Shown: positions 1 through 5,969, counted from the first letter of the stretch. The stretch is DNA of 10,676 nt from BTRF01 sp036986255 (GCA_036986255.1 BTRF01000022.1:1-10676), one strand, 5' to 3'. Program-made: numbers and translations. Notes: a model not told the origin generated them from the letters alone.

Positions 1-80
1 GGGTGCTTCACGGATACGTTTGGAAGATGAAAGAGAGCGGACAGCTCCGCCGGATCCAAGACATGGGACTCCGATGGAAA
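1..80 (-). pseudogene. Continuation of the 81-1079 gene beyond an in-frame TAG; runs off the left edge
   Basis: Directly after the TAG at 81-83 the minus-strand frame stays open for all 26 remaining codons. It encodes FPSESHVLDPAELSALFHLP followed by NVSVKH. In intact relatives as I recall them, the DUF8128-like region is followed by a stretch of the type FP..xxLNTEELATLFHFP that leads into the rest of the protein. The TAG sits where those relatives often have an aromatic residue, so a TGG-to-TAG or TAC-to-TAG change would explain it. Alternatives are a sequencing error or amber readthrough. No new start with a ribosome binding site is visible in these 80 bases. The gene's 3' end lies outside the window. 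Confidence 0.55.
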
Positions 81-1079
81 CTAGCGCTGTGCCACCTCCT
101 CCTTAAAAGAATTAATCTCTTTGCTAGGAGCAACCTTGGTAAACGAATTCAAGTTGGCAAAAGAAAATTGCCGAAAGGAGGCCGACACCCCCCGCAAAAG
201 CTCCTGACAGTTCTTGGAATCCAAAGCGGCCGTAAACACCCTGATCGCCACCCCAAAACCCATTCTGGTAAGCTTGTCTTCGATCATTTTAAGCTCCAAC
301 TCCTTGCCGGCGGACAAACGGGGTAATTCCTGCCTCGGGGGAGGGCCGCCGGGCCGCGGCGCTTCGGCCGCCTGCTTTTCAGGATTAACAAGCTGGCCAA
401 TCGCGTGGGGAACCAAACTTCCCAACTCCCCAACCACCTCACCAATCAGATCGGAAACGCCCAACCGCACCTTTCCTACTCCCGTACGGACCTCCTTAAC
501 ATACGCATGCCCAGCGGCCTGCCAAACATCGGGAACCGGGCGGACCAAAATCTGAACCCAAATCCGCTCCCCCTCATCCACCTCACTCATTGCTCCAGTG
601 ATCGCAGCTAACGGGTCGACTTCAAAATCACGGAAGGTCTTAATGGGAAAAAAAGAATCTTTGGAGAGAACCAAACTTTCACCGCAAAAAGAGAGGCCGG
701 AAAGATCCGCCTGCATATAATCATGCTCTAAAGCCTTCAGCTCCGCCGAAGGATACTGCGCATACAGCTGTCCCTCGATGAACTCGCGAAGGTGTTGCGG
801 ACACCAAACATAAAAACGAATCCCGGAGGAATCGGAGGCAATTTCAAAAGAAATACGCTCCTGCTTCTCCGGTGCAGCCCGCAAGAGCCCGTGAAGAGAG
901 GCAAACATCTGTTCGGCGGCGAGAGGGTCTTTTTCATTCCCTTTCGGAACTCGAATTTCCAAAAGAACCCCATCCTCGGAATGCTCACCAAGAACAGGTT
1001 TTTTGGTAGCGCGCGTGGCGCGAACTGCTCCAGCCAGAGAAACCCCGGCTACTCCTAAAATCAACGGCACTATCGACAT
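81..1079 (-). CDS. DUF8128-like N-terminal part of a VirB4/DUF87-type secretion or conjugation protein, cut short by TAG
   Basis: This reads as the N-terminal domain of a large Patescibacteria protein family linked to type IV secretion/conjugation ATPases (recognised as DUF8128-like; family recall, not a search). From the ATG at 1079 it is 332 residues. A hydrophobic N-terminal segment (about residues 3-20, SIVPLILGVAGVSLAGAV) is probably a membrane anchor. A ferredoxin-like region contains the signature RFYVWCPQHLREFIEGQLYAQYP near residues 88-109. A second, similar half contains GFGVAIRVF and FRQFSFANLNSF near the end; a proline-rich linker separates the halves. I chose ATG 1079 because GGAAG lies 8 nt upstream; the longer TTG start at 1109 has no ribosome binding site. 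The stop at 81-83 looks premature, because the same frame continues with family-typical sequence to position 1. The intact protein would act at the inner face of the membrane; here it may be truncated. Confidence 0.7.
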   Translation of the reverse strand: MSIVPLILGVAGVSLAGAVRATRATKKPVLGEHSEDGVLLEIRVPKGNEKDPLAAEQMFASLHGLLRAAPEKQERISFEIASDSSGIRFYVWCPQHLREFIEGQLYAQYPSAELKALEHDYMQADLSGLSFCGESLVLSKDSFFPIKTFRDFEVDPLAAITGAMSEVDEGERIWVQILVRPVPDVWQAAGHAYVKEVRTGVGKVRLGVSDLIGEVVGELGSLVPHAIGQLVNPEKQAAEAPRPGGPPPRQELPRLSAGKELELKMIEDKLTRMGFGVAIRVFTAALDSKNCQELLRGVSASFRQFSFANLNSFTKVAPSKEINSFKEEVAQR

Positions 1080-1183
1080 AATTAGTTCTTCCGTCCCTGA
1101 CGGATCCAAACTCGCAACTGCCTAACTTGGGATCGGGCAGTGCTTGAAAGAACAATTTAAGGATACACCATCACCCCTATGGG

Positions 1184-1211
1184 TTGCAATCTTCTCCCCT
1201 CATGGTATGAT
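1184..1211 (+). promoter_or_regulatory. Promoter for the FBP aldolase/phosphatase gene
   Basis: A -35-like TTGCAA (1184-1189) is followed after 16 nt by TATGAT (1206-1211). TGG just before the hexamer makes it an extended -10. Transcription would start near 1218, leaving about 44 nt of leader before the GTG at 1262. TTGCAA is its own reverse complement, so it could also serve as the -35 of a divergent promoter for the minus-strand gene, with TATCCT on the minus strand at 1160-1165 and an 18-nt spacer; that half is weak. Confidence 0.5.
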
Positions 1212-1261
1212 TTAGGCGAAAAACCGAAAAAGCGCATTTGGCGCTTACTAAGGAGGAGAGA

Positions 1262-2353
1262 GTGAAAATAACCGTTTCCACGATTAAGGCGGATGTCGGA
1301 TCCATAGCCGGACACACCGCCCCTCACCCGGCGATGCTAAGCGCCGTTGAAAGATTGCTTTTGAACGCACGCGAGTCGGGGTTGCTCTTGGACGCCTACC
1401 TCACCTTTATCGGGGATGATATTAACATCCTCATGACGCACACCAAAGGCGCGAACGACGGAGATATCCATGGCCTGGCTTGGGATTCCTTTATGAGCGC
1501 GACCGAAATCGCCAAGGAGTTGGGACTTTACGGCGCCGGGCAAGACATCCTCAAAGACACCTACTCCGGCAACATTAAGGGCATGGGGCCGGGTGTAGCG
1601 GAGATGGAGTTTGAGGAACGGCCGGCGGAGTGCCTAGTGCTTTTGATGGCGGATAAGACCGAACCATCGGCCCTCTCCCCCATCTTCTTCCACGCGTTCT
1701 GCAATCCGTTCCACTCTCACGGGATGCTCCTGTCGAAACCGCTGTTTGCCGGCTTCACGGTAGTGCTCTTCGATACCAAAACCGGACAGCGGGGGATCTT
1801 TAGCGTCCCCGAGGAGAACCGGCTAATCCTGACCCTCACCGCCTACAACAGCCACCGGTTTGTGTTTGAAGCCGGACGCTTGTCAGGGTATGGAGAACCG
1901 GCGTTTGCAGCGGTCACGGACCGTTTGCATAACATCGCCGGACGCTACGTCGGCAAGGACGACCCTGCGGCGCTGGTTAGGACGCAGAAGATCTTTCCGG
2001 CCACGGAAGAGCTTTTGCCGATCCTGCAAAAAGCCCAGCTAGTCGGCGGAGACGCCCGAGGCAGTCACTATATGCCTCTAATGCCGGTTGCGGCACAAAC
2101 TCCTGCGGCCGCCAACCACTGCATCCCGATGATCGCGGCTCTTGGGTTCTCCCTAAAAAACGGGGAACTCACAATGCCGATTGACCTGTTGGGTGGAGCA
2201 GACTTCGATGAGGCCCGCCGCAAAGCGGTTCGTATCTCGGAGTACATGTGGGATCACGGTCCATTTTCCCCATTCATGCTCCCGCCGGATGAGTTGGAGT
2301 ATGGGGATGTGGCCGGATCGGTGAACAGCATCCTCGAGGAGAGATTCAGATAG
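1262..2353 (+). CDS. fbp: Fructose-1,6-bisphosphate aldolase/phosphatase, archaeal type (class V FBPase)
   Basis: This bifunctional gluconeogenic enzyme condenses dihydroxyacetone phosphate and glyceraldehyde-3-phosphate to fructose-1,6-bisphosphate and removes the 1-phosphate to give fructose-6-phosphate. It is cytosolic and Mg-dependent. Numbered from the GTG at 1262 the protein is 363 residues and matches the family along its length: Asp11 and His18 in KADVGSIAGH, Asp52/Asp53 in IGDD, GVAEMEFEER, Asp131/Lys132 in MADKTEP, Tyr229 and Schiff-base Lys232 in YVGKDDP, Arg266 in RGSHY, and Tyr347 in PPDELEY. Lys232 falls at the number used for the Sulfolobus enzyme. GTG 1262 is chosen because AAGGAGG (1250-1256) lies 5 nt upstream and the mature family begins with KITVSTIKADVG. 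A longer TTG start at 1238 would place that Shine-Dalgarno inside the gene. It is a single transcription unit with its own promoter and terminator. Confidence is very high. Confidence 0.97.
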   Translation: MKITVSTIKADVGSIAGHTAPHPAMLSAVERLLLNARESGLLLDAYLTFIGDDINILMTHTKGANDGDIHGLAWDSFMSATEIAKELGLYGAGQDILKDTYSGNIKGMGPGVAEMEFEERPAECLVLLMADKTEPSALSPIFFHAFCNPFHSHGMLLSKPLFAGFTVVLFDTKTGQRGIFSVPEENRLILTLTAYNSHRFVFEAGRLSGYGEPAFAAVTDRLHNIAGRYVGKDDPAALVRTQKIFPATEELLPILQKAQLVGGDARGSHYMPLMPVAAQTPAAANHCIPMIAALGFSLKNGELTMPIDLLGGADFDEARRKAVRISEYMWDHGPFSPFMLPPDELEYGDVAGSVNSILEERFR

Positions 2354-2361
2354 TTCAAAAG

Positions 2362-2390
2362 GCAGTCGCCTTAGGTGACTGCTTTTTTCT
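2362..2390 (+). terminator. Intrinsic terminator of the FBP aldolase/phosphatase gene
   Basis: A 9-bp stem (2362-2370 with 2374-2382, one G-T pair) with a TTA loop is followed by a run of six T and then CTTTT. It begins 9 nt after the TAG stop. Confidence 0.9.
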
Positions 2391-2398
2391 TTTATAGG

Positions 2399-2426
2399 TT
2401 GTTTTTTCCCTAAACCGTGGTTTAAT
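2399..2426 (+). promoter_or_regulatory. Promoter of the M3 peptidase gene with a palindrome over the -10
   Basis: TTGTTT (2399-2404), a 16-nt spacer and TTTAAT (2421-2426) form a plausible promoter. TGG precedes the hexamer (extended -10). A perfect 14-bp palindrome with halves TAAACC and GGTTTA around GT (2411-2424) overlaps the spacer and the -10, where a repressor could block RNA polymerase. The -35 is weak. Confidence 0.4.
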
Positions 2427-2476
2427 AAGGATAAGCACCCGGAAAACTCAAAAACACCAAAAGGAAGGAGTAACTC

Positions 2477-3139
2477 ATGGATGAGGTTTTGCGTTGGGAT
2501 TTGACGGAACTCTATCCGGACCCGGATTCGCCGGAAACGAAGGAGGACTTTCAAAAAGTACAACGCCTCGCCCGGGCTTTTGAGAAGCGCTGTCGGGGTA
2601 GGATCAACAGCCCTGATCTGACTGCGGATTTTCTGGCAAGCGCTCTGCACCGGTTGGAAAAAATTCAAACAGCTCTTTACAAGTTAGGGATGTATGCAGC
2701 ACTGAACTTCTCGCTCAATACGCGTGATGAAGAAGCTTCTGCATTTATGGCTCAGATGGAAAGACTCGAAGTCGCCATCCAAAGCCAGATTCTATTTTTT
2801 GATCTGGAGTGGAAGGCTCTTTCCAAGAAGCAAGCCGAACAGCTTGCCTCCGACCCCAAACTAGCCAGGTGGCGGTACGCTCTGGAAAGTGAGCGGCTCT
2901 TAATCCCCCACACTCTAAGCGAGCCTGAAGAGGTCATTCTCAAACGAAAGTCCATCATCGCAGAGGCTTGGAAAACGCACTTCGCCAAGATCGTGGGGCG
3001 AATCGAGATTAGCGGTAAATCACTGGACTATGCTCTTGCCAAAGGAGTGTACAACCCCGATAGAGAAGAGCGAAGATCCGCCCAGCACGCAATTACCGAT
3101 GCCTTTAAGGGTGAGATGCCTTACAGATGCCTTACATAG
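2477..3139 (+). CDS. pepF: Oligoendopeptidase F (M3 family), N-terminal fragment, frameshifted
   Basis: This is the N-terminal part of an M3B oligoendopeptidase F, a cytosolic zinc peptidase that cleaves short peptides. The ATG at 2477 follows AAGGAAGGAG (2461-2470) with 6 nt spacing. The opening RWDLTELYPDPDSP is typical of the family, which begins W.L..ly; the rest is the helical M3 N-terminal region up to AFKGEMPY. At 3115-3136 an exact 11-bp tandem duplication changes the frame and a TAG follows at 3137. Removing one copy joins GEMPY directly to IVDVFNALL of the next frame and gives one continuous 584-codon reading frame, close to the normal family length of about 600. As written, this 220-residue piece lacks the catalytic site and should be inactive alone. 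Confidence 0.9.
   Translation: MDEVLRWDLTELYPDPDSPETKEDFQKVQRLARAFEKRCRGRINSPDLTADFLASALHRLEKIQTALYKLGMYAALNFSLNTRDEEASAFMAQMERLEVAIQSQILFFDLEWKALSKKQAEQLASDPKLARWRYALESERLLIPHTLSEPEEVILKRKSIIAEAWKTHFAKIVGRIEISGKSLDYALAKGVYNPDREERRSAQHAITDAFKGEMPYRCLT
3114..3136 (+). repeat. 11-bp perfect tandem duplication that shifts the pepF frame
   Basis: The unit GATGCCTTACA occurs twice back to back (3115-3125 and 3126-3136); counting the shared A at 3114, the period-11 tract is 23 nt. Eleven is not a multiple of three, so the second copy moves the frame and leads into TAG at 3137-3139. With one copy, the peptidase reads through without interruption. Confidence 0.97.
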
Positions 3140-4242
3140 TGGACGTCTTCAACGCCCTTTTGGCAGACTTTGGCGACAACGCGGGCCTTCGAAACTACGA
3201 AGAGCCCGTCGACGTGAGGAATCTCTCCAACAGCGTCAGCCGAACCGCCGTTGAGGCGCTTCTTGAGGTCTGCGACGCCAACACCAAAATCGTTGCCCGC
3301 TACTACCGCCTGAAAAGACGGCTCTTGGGCCTGCGGCGGCTTTACGATTACGACCGCTACGCACCTTTGCCTTTCAGCACCGGCAAGACGAGTTTAAGAG
3401 GTGCACAAGATCTGATCGTTTCCGCCTACCAGGACTTCTCCCCGCGTCTTGGGGAGATTGCAAGGCGCGCCTTTACCGAGGGATGGATCGACAGTCCTCC
3501 ATCACAAGGGAAGCGGGGCGGGGCTTTTTGCTACTTCTCTCCGGTCGGACACCCTTGGGTCATGCTCAGTTGGGCCGGAAGCAGAAGAGATGTTAGCGTA
3601 GCTGCCCACGAGCTGGGCCACGCCGCGCACGACGTCCTCTACAAGGACGTGAGCATTTTACAAGCCTACCCCGGCATGCCGATGGCGGAGACGGCCAGCG
3701 TCTTTGGAGAACAGCTGGTCTTTGATGCGCTGATGCGCCAAATCACCAATCCTAGGGAAAAACTTGCGCTCCTCTACGGAACGCTGGAAGATTCGTTTGC
3801 CACTGTGTTTCGGCAAGCGGCGTTTACCCGCTTTGAACAGCGCCTGCACGAAGACCGCGCCGAAAGCGAGCTATCGTCGGATCAGATCCGCCAGCATTGG
3901 ATGGACACGCAAAACGCCATGTTCCGGGGGTCGGTTACGCTTACCCGAAACTACTCCTGGTGGTGGGTTTATATCCATCACTTTATCCACTACCCCTTCT
4001 ACTGCTACGCCTACTCCTTCGGCAACCTCTTGGTCCTGGCGCTCTACGCCAAGTACAAGAAGGAGGGGGAAAGCTTCGTCCCCAAGTATCTCAATCTCCT
4101 AGCAGCCGGGGGCTCGGACGCACCCGCCAATCTGCTTAAGGATTTTGATATAGACATCGAAGATCCCGCCTTCTGGCAAGGAGGAATGGAGATTCTTAGA
4201 GGGATGGTTGAGGAAGCCGAAACGCTGGCCTCCCAAATCTAA
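3127..4242 (+). CDS. pepF: Oligoendopeptidase F (M3 family), catalytic C-terminal fragment
   Basis: This frame carries the zinc catalytic domain of oligoendopeptidase F. HELGH is at 3607-3621 (residues 161-165 here, 374-378 of the rejoined protein). The third ligand is probably the Glu of MAETASVFGE 27 residues after the first His. Other family landmarks are LYDYDRYAPLP, the C-terminal HHFIHYPFYCYAYSFGNLL and LLAAGGSDAPANLL, and the ending DPAFWQGG. The ATG at 3127 lies within the second copy of the 11-bp duplication and overlaps the upstream fragment by 13 nt. It is probably not a native start, although AAGGGTGAG about 11 nt upstream might allow weak re-initiation. A catalytic fragment without the N-terminal half would probably not fold into the closed M3 chamber. 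Whether the split is real or an assembly or sequencing error cannot be decided here. Confidence 0.9.
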   Translation: MPYIVDVFNALLADFGDNAGLRNYEEPVDVRNLSNSVSRTAVEALLEVCDANTKIVARYYRLKRRLLGLRRLYDYDRYAPLPFSTGKTSLRGAQDLIVSAYQDFSPRLGEIARRAFTEGWIDSPPSQGKRGGAFCYFSPVGHPWVMLSWAGSRRDVSVAAHELGHAAHDVLYKDVSILQAYPGMPMAETASVFGEQLVFDALMRQITNPREKLALLYGTLEDSFATVFRQAAFTRFEQRLHEDRAESELSSDQIRQHWMDTQNAMFRGSVTLTRNYSWWWVYIHHFIHYPFYCYAYSFGNLLVLALYAKYKKEGESFVPKYLNLLAAGGSDAPANLLKDFDIDIEDPAFWQGGMEILRGMVEEAETLASQI

Positions 4243-4252
4243 TCCGTCCCGA

Positions 4253-4293
4253 CCCCGCTCCGAGTTCTAAACTCCGAGCGGGGCTTTTCTTTT
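4253..4293 (+). terminator. Intrinsic terminator after the M3 peptidase gene
   Basis: CCCCGCTC (4253-4260) pairs with GAGCGGGG (4276-4283). After one C-C mismatch the stem continues with GAGTT/AACTC. The stem is followed by CTTTTCTTTT. It starts 11 nt after the TAA at 4240-4242. Confidence 0.9.
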
Positions 4294-4338
4294 CCCATCC
4301 AAAAACCCAAAATAACATTAAGGTAAGATAAGGCAGTT

Positions 4339-5076
4339 ATGCGTAGAAAGCGGCGCATCTTAACTGCTGTTTTACTCTTGATCTTAATAGTAGCCGGGAT
4401 TTGGTTTTTTACCCTGCGGGAGCAATCGGATGAGATCTACCCTCAACCGCCGGAAGCAGTCCGCGAAAATGAAATCTACCCGGAGGTTTGGTCGCAGAAA
4501 TCGCCGAAAGGCGAGAGCTACGAATTCAAAGTAAATTGCACCGGATCCTACTCCCAGCTTGAGGCCTGCTTCCTTTGGAATCTGAGCGCCGTGAAAGTAA
4601 CCGCACCCAACGGCGCTAAGTACAATCTCGAAAAAGACTTCAATATAAACGAATACTCTGGGGAAACAACCCGGAGATGGGTGCTTTACGGCCCTCTCGG
4701 CGAGGGCCTGCCGGAGACGGGAAGCTACGCCTTTGAGTACTTTAAGGATGGGGAAGCCGTATTTACCCAAGCCGTTTCCTACACCCAAAGCAGTATCTCC
4801 TACCCTACCGGGGTTACTTGGAAAAGGAACGGCCGTAATTTAGAAGTTCGCTGGACCCCTCCGAGGGGAGCAGATAATTCCATGTGGTATAAGGTCTTGG
4901 TGTGGAACACCGGAGAAACGCCCGATCTCTTCATCTCCGACATCTTTAAGTGGAACGCCGATAGTGCAGTTATGAAGAACGTTCCGCTCATCGACGGGGG
5001 GAAGTACTCGCTCAATGTAGCCCTCTACTACCCCAACGGATACGCCTACAGCAAGTACATCATTTTCTCGTGGTGA
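4339..5076 (+). CDS. Membrane-anchored extracytoplasmic protein with Ig/FN3-like folds, unknown function
   Basis: I do not recognise a named family. The 245-residue protein has a basic N-terminus (MRRKRR) and one hydrophobic span (about residues 7-25), best read as an uncleaved anchor with the rest outside the membrane. There is no lipobox Cys. The exterior contains two beta-rich regions. Residues about 50-145 hold the only two cysteines (Cys67 and Cys77), which could form a disulfide, and end in a Y.FEYFKDGEAVFTQAVSY pattern. Residues about 148-245 resemble a fibronectin type III or Ig fold (VTWKRNGRNLEVRWTPP, then YKVLVWN, and GKYSLNVALYYPNG near the end). AAGG lies 5 nt before the ATG; TAAGAT at 4324-4329 could be a -10 but has no good -35. 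The gene converges on the YwbE-like gene with 25 nt between them. A surface-binding or adhesion role is possible but unproven. Confidence 0.8.
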   Translation: MRRKRRILTAVLLLILIVAGIWFFTLREQSDEIYPQPPEAVRENEIYPEVWSQKSPKGESYEFKVNCTGSYSQLEACFLWNLSAVKVTAPNGAKYNLEKDFNINEYSGETTRRWVLYGPLGEGLPETGSYAFEYFKDGEAVFTQAVSYTQSSISYPTGVTWKRNGRNLEVRWTPPRGADNSMWYKVLVWNTGETPDLFISDIFKWNADSAVMKNVPLIDGGKYSLNVALYYPNGYAYSKYIIFSW

Positions 5077-5101
5077 GGAAGTGCGGCCGAACCTTCTCTA
5101 G

Positions 5102-5389
5102 CTACCGAAGCTCGCCTTCGGCATCGAGATCAACCGGGGTTATTTTTTCGGACGGGACGCTCTCGGCGGAGCCCGCCTCCGGCGGGGTGAGCCTCTGCAC
5201 CCGGGCGACCGTGCCATCTTTGAGCATCACCTTAATTCCTCTGGAGTGGTACGCCTTGCTGGTCAAAATCCGCTTCACTACCCCCTCGGTCAGTTCGCCG
5301 CTGGCGTAATTCCTCTTCTCTACCGCCCAAACCCGCCGACCCACCCTAATCTCGGAGCGGGGAGGAACACGTGAATCAAAATTATTCAT
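5102..5389 (-). CDS. ywbE: YwbE-like protein (DUF2196)
   Basis: The core IRVGRRVWAVEKRNYASGEL followed by TEGVVKRILTSKAYHSRGIK and VMLKDGTVARVQRL matches the small YwbE/DUF2196 family, whose members read roughly G..V.IV.K.DQ.TGKLTEGIVK.ILT....HPHGIKVRL.DG.VGRVQ. The family is widespread in bacteria and its biochemical function is not established to my knowledge; the fold is probably a small beta barrel. The C-terminal tail is acidic and probably disordered. ATG 5389 gives 95 residues; a TTG at 5458 would give 118. Neither has a good ribosome binding site. ATG 5389 is favoured because it lies closer to the conserved core and overlaps (ATGA) the stop of a mini-ORF that does have one. The gene ends in TAG, convergent with the preceding plus-strand gene. 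Confidence 0.8.
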   Translation of the reverse strand: MNNFDSRVPPRSEIRVGRRVWAVEKRNYASGELTEGVVKRILTSKAYHSRGIKVMLKDGTVARVQRLTPPEAGSAESVPSEKITPVDLDAEGELR

Positions 5390-5412
5390 GACGAAGTGTT
5401 GGTGGTTTTCAT
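5386..5412 (-). CDS. Possible 8-codon leader peptide overlapping the ywbE start
   Basis: On the minus strand an ATG at 5412 follows AGAAAGG by 6 nt and encodes MKTTNTSS. Its TGA overlaps the ATG of the YwbE-like gene as ATGA. This arrangement could deliver ribosomes to the downstream start by termination-reinitiation, which would explain why that start lacks a Shine-Dalgarno. The peptide is rich in Thr and Ser codons, but I see no attenuator hairpin pair. A chance ORF of this size is quite possible. Confidence 0.25.
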   Translation of the reverse strand: MKTTNTSS

Positions 5413-5480
5413 TTTCAACCTTTCTCTTCAAACTCAAGTTTTCACGAACAGAATCCAATCAATTTTACCCCAAAATAGAT

Positions 5481-5508
5481 GGGGACCGGCTAAATTTGGC
5501 CGGCCCCC
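5481..5508. other. GC-rich hairpin upstream of ywbE
   Basis: GGGG and CCGGC (5481-5490, separated by one A) pair with GCCGG and CCCC (5499-5508) with one A-C mismatch, around an 8-nt AT-rich loop. On the plus strand it is followed by AAAGGAG (5514-5520) but by no standard start codon at the right distance. No T-run follows on either strand, so it is not an ordinary terminator. Confidence 0.5.
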
Positions 5509-5558
5509 GAAGAAAGGAGAGAGACTATTTACAGTCTACAGGACCACCAGTCATTAGT

Positions 5559-5613
5559 CAAGTAGGCACCCGAAGGCGCCTACTTGCTCTCTCGAAGCGA
5601 CAGCGAGGGAGAG
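5559..5613. repeat. Two adjacent hairpins, one sharing a repeat with 10503-10521
   Basis: The first hairpin has a perfect 9-bp stem (CAAGTAGGC 5559-5567 with GCCTACTTG 5578-5586) plus CC/GG closing a CGAA loop. Immediately after, CTCTCTC (5587-5593) pairs with GAGGGAG-type sequence to 5613. The segment 5589-5609 is nearly identical to 10503-10521, differing by two single-base gaps. No T-run follows. The 5459-5640 stretch contains no protein gene that I can support. Confidence 0.55.
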
Positions 5614-5647
5614 ACAAGGGTTATCGTAATTGAAAAGACCCGCAAAT

Positions 5648-5682
5648 AAAAAAGGACGGTCGGCAAACCGCCGGTTTTGTCC
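5648..5682 (-). terminator. Minus-strand terminator, second after the 67-aa gene; element related to the 39-bp repeat
   Basis: Read on the minus strand, a GGCGG...CCGACC hairpin with a TTTG loop, enclosed by GGAC/GTCC (5679-5682 and 5654-5657), is followed by six T (5653 down to 5648). Its core, on the plus strand GGACG.TCGGCAA.C then GC..GTTTT, is shared with both copies of the 39-bp repeat at 6021-6103. Confidence 0.6.
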
Positions 5683-5695
5683 CACAAAATATAGA

Positions 5696-5721
5696 GGGCA
5701 GGTGTCTTGTGACAACTGCCC
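5696..5721 (-). terminator. Terminator-like hairpin directly after the 67-aa gene
   Basis: GGGCAG and TGTC (5696-5706) pair with GACA and CTGCCC (5711-5721) with one mismatch and a TTGT loop. On the minus strand it is followed by TCTATATTTT, a partial U tract, and starts 8 nt after the stop codon of the 67-aa gene. Confidence 0.65.
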
Positions 5722-5729
5722 TGTGTAGG

Positions 5730-5933
5730 TTATCGCCGGTCGTAGCGGGGCTTGGGAGCGAAGCCAGTTCCTGGGACCTTTCGGAAACCAGTCTGGCAAG
5801 CGATCCATGTGCCTCGGCTCTTCCTCTGCTCTCTCTGGATTCTCTGGTAACGACGTTCCCAGCTAATCCCGATGGCCAGAAGAAAGAGTGCTACGGTGGT
5901 GACGATTAAGAGAATTTCCATTTCTCTTCGCAT
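5730..5933 (-). CDS. Small single-span membrane protein, unknown function
   Basis: The 67-residue product begins MRREMEILLIVTTVALFLLA. It has one hydrophobic segment (about residues 6-23), followed by a strongly basic tail (WERRYQRIQREQRKSRG, ending KPRYDRR). This is probably a short inner-membrane protein with its tail in the cytoplasm. No family is recognised. Support for a real gene comes from context: a strong promoter at 5958-5986, AAGGA 4 nt before the ATG at 5933, and a terminator hairpin 8 nt past the TAA. A second ATG three codons in (MEILL) is an alternative start. The C-terminal third (residues 42-67) is low in recognisable structure. The palindrome over the -10 suggests the gene is regulated. 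Confidence 0.65.
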   Translation of the reverse strand: MRREMEILLIVTTVALFLLAIGISWERRYQRIQREQRKSRGTWIACQTGFRKVPGTGFAPKPRYDRR

Positions 5934-5948
5934 CCTTTCCTTTTCAAG

Positions 5949-5969
5949 GTATGCTTTATTATTGCATAC
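5949..5969. promoter_or_regulatory. Operator-like palindrome over the -10 of the 67-aa gene
   Basis: GTATGC (5949-5954) and GCATAC (5964-5969) form a perfect inverted repeat with a 9-nt AT-rich spacer. The repeat encloses the -10 hexamer and the start point, the position where a dimeric repressor would exclude RNA polymerase. Confidence 0.5.

Noticed and set aside
3..326. Plus-strand ORF of 107 codons at the left edge
   Set aside because: It overlaps the minus-strand DUF8128-like frame, which has family signatures; the plus-strand product is basic and shows no pattern.
1..1079. Alternative genetic code with TAG as sense
   Set aside because: TAG properly ends the FBPase and YwbE-like genes; TGA also ends the genes at 5076 and 6799, so the UGA-glycine code of some Patescibacteria does not apply either.
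1238..1261. TTG at 1238 as the start of the FBP aldolase/phosphatase
   Set aside because: The strong AAGGAGG lies inside this extension and fits the GTG at 1262; the shorter start also puts the catalytic lysine at the family position 232.
3100..3140. Programmed ribosomal frameshift in the peptidase gene
   Set aside because: There is no slippery heptamer or stimulatory hairpin, and the exact 11-bp duplication fully explains the shift.
5105..5121. CCGAAG/CTTCGG hairpin between the convergent genes as a shared terminator
   Set aside because: The stem is only 6 bp, it lies in the coding end of the YwbE-like gene, and no T-run follows on either strand.
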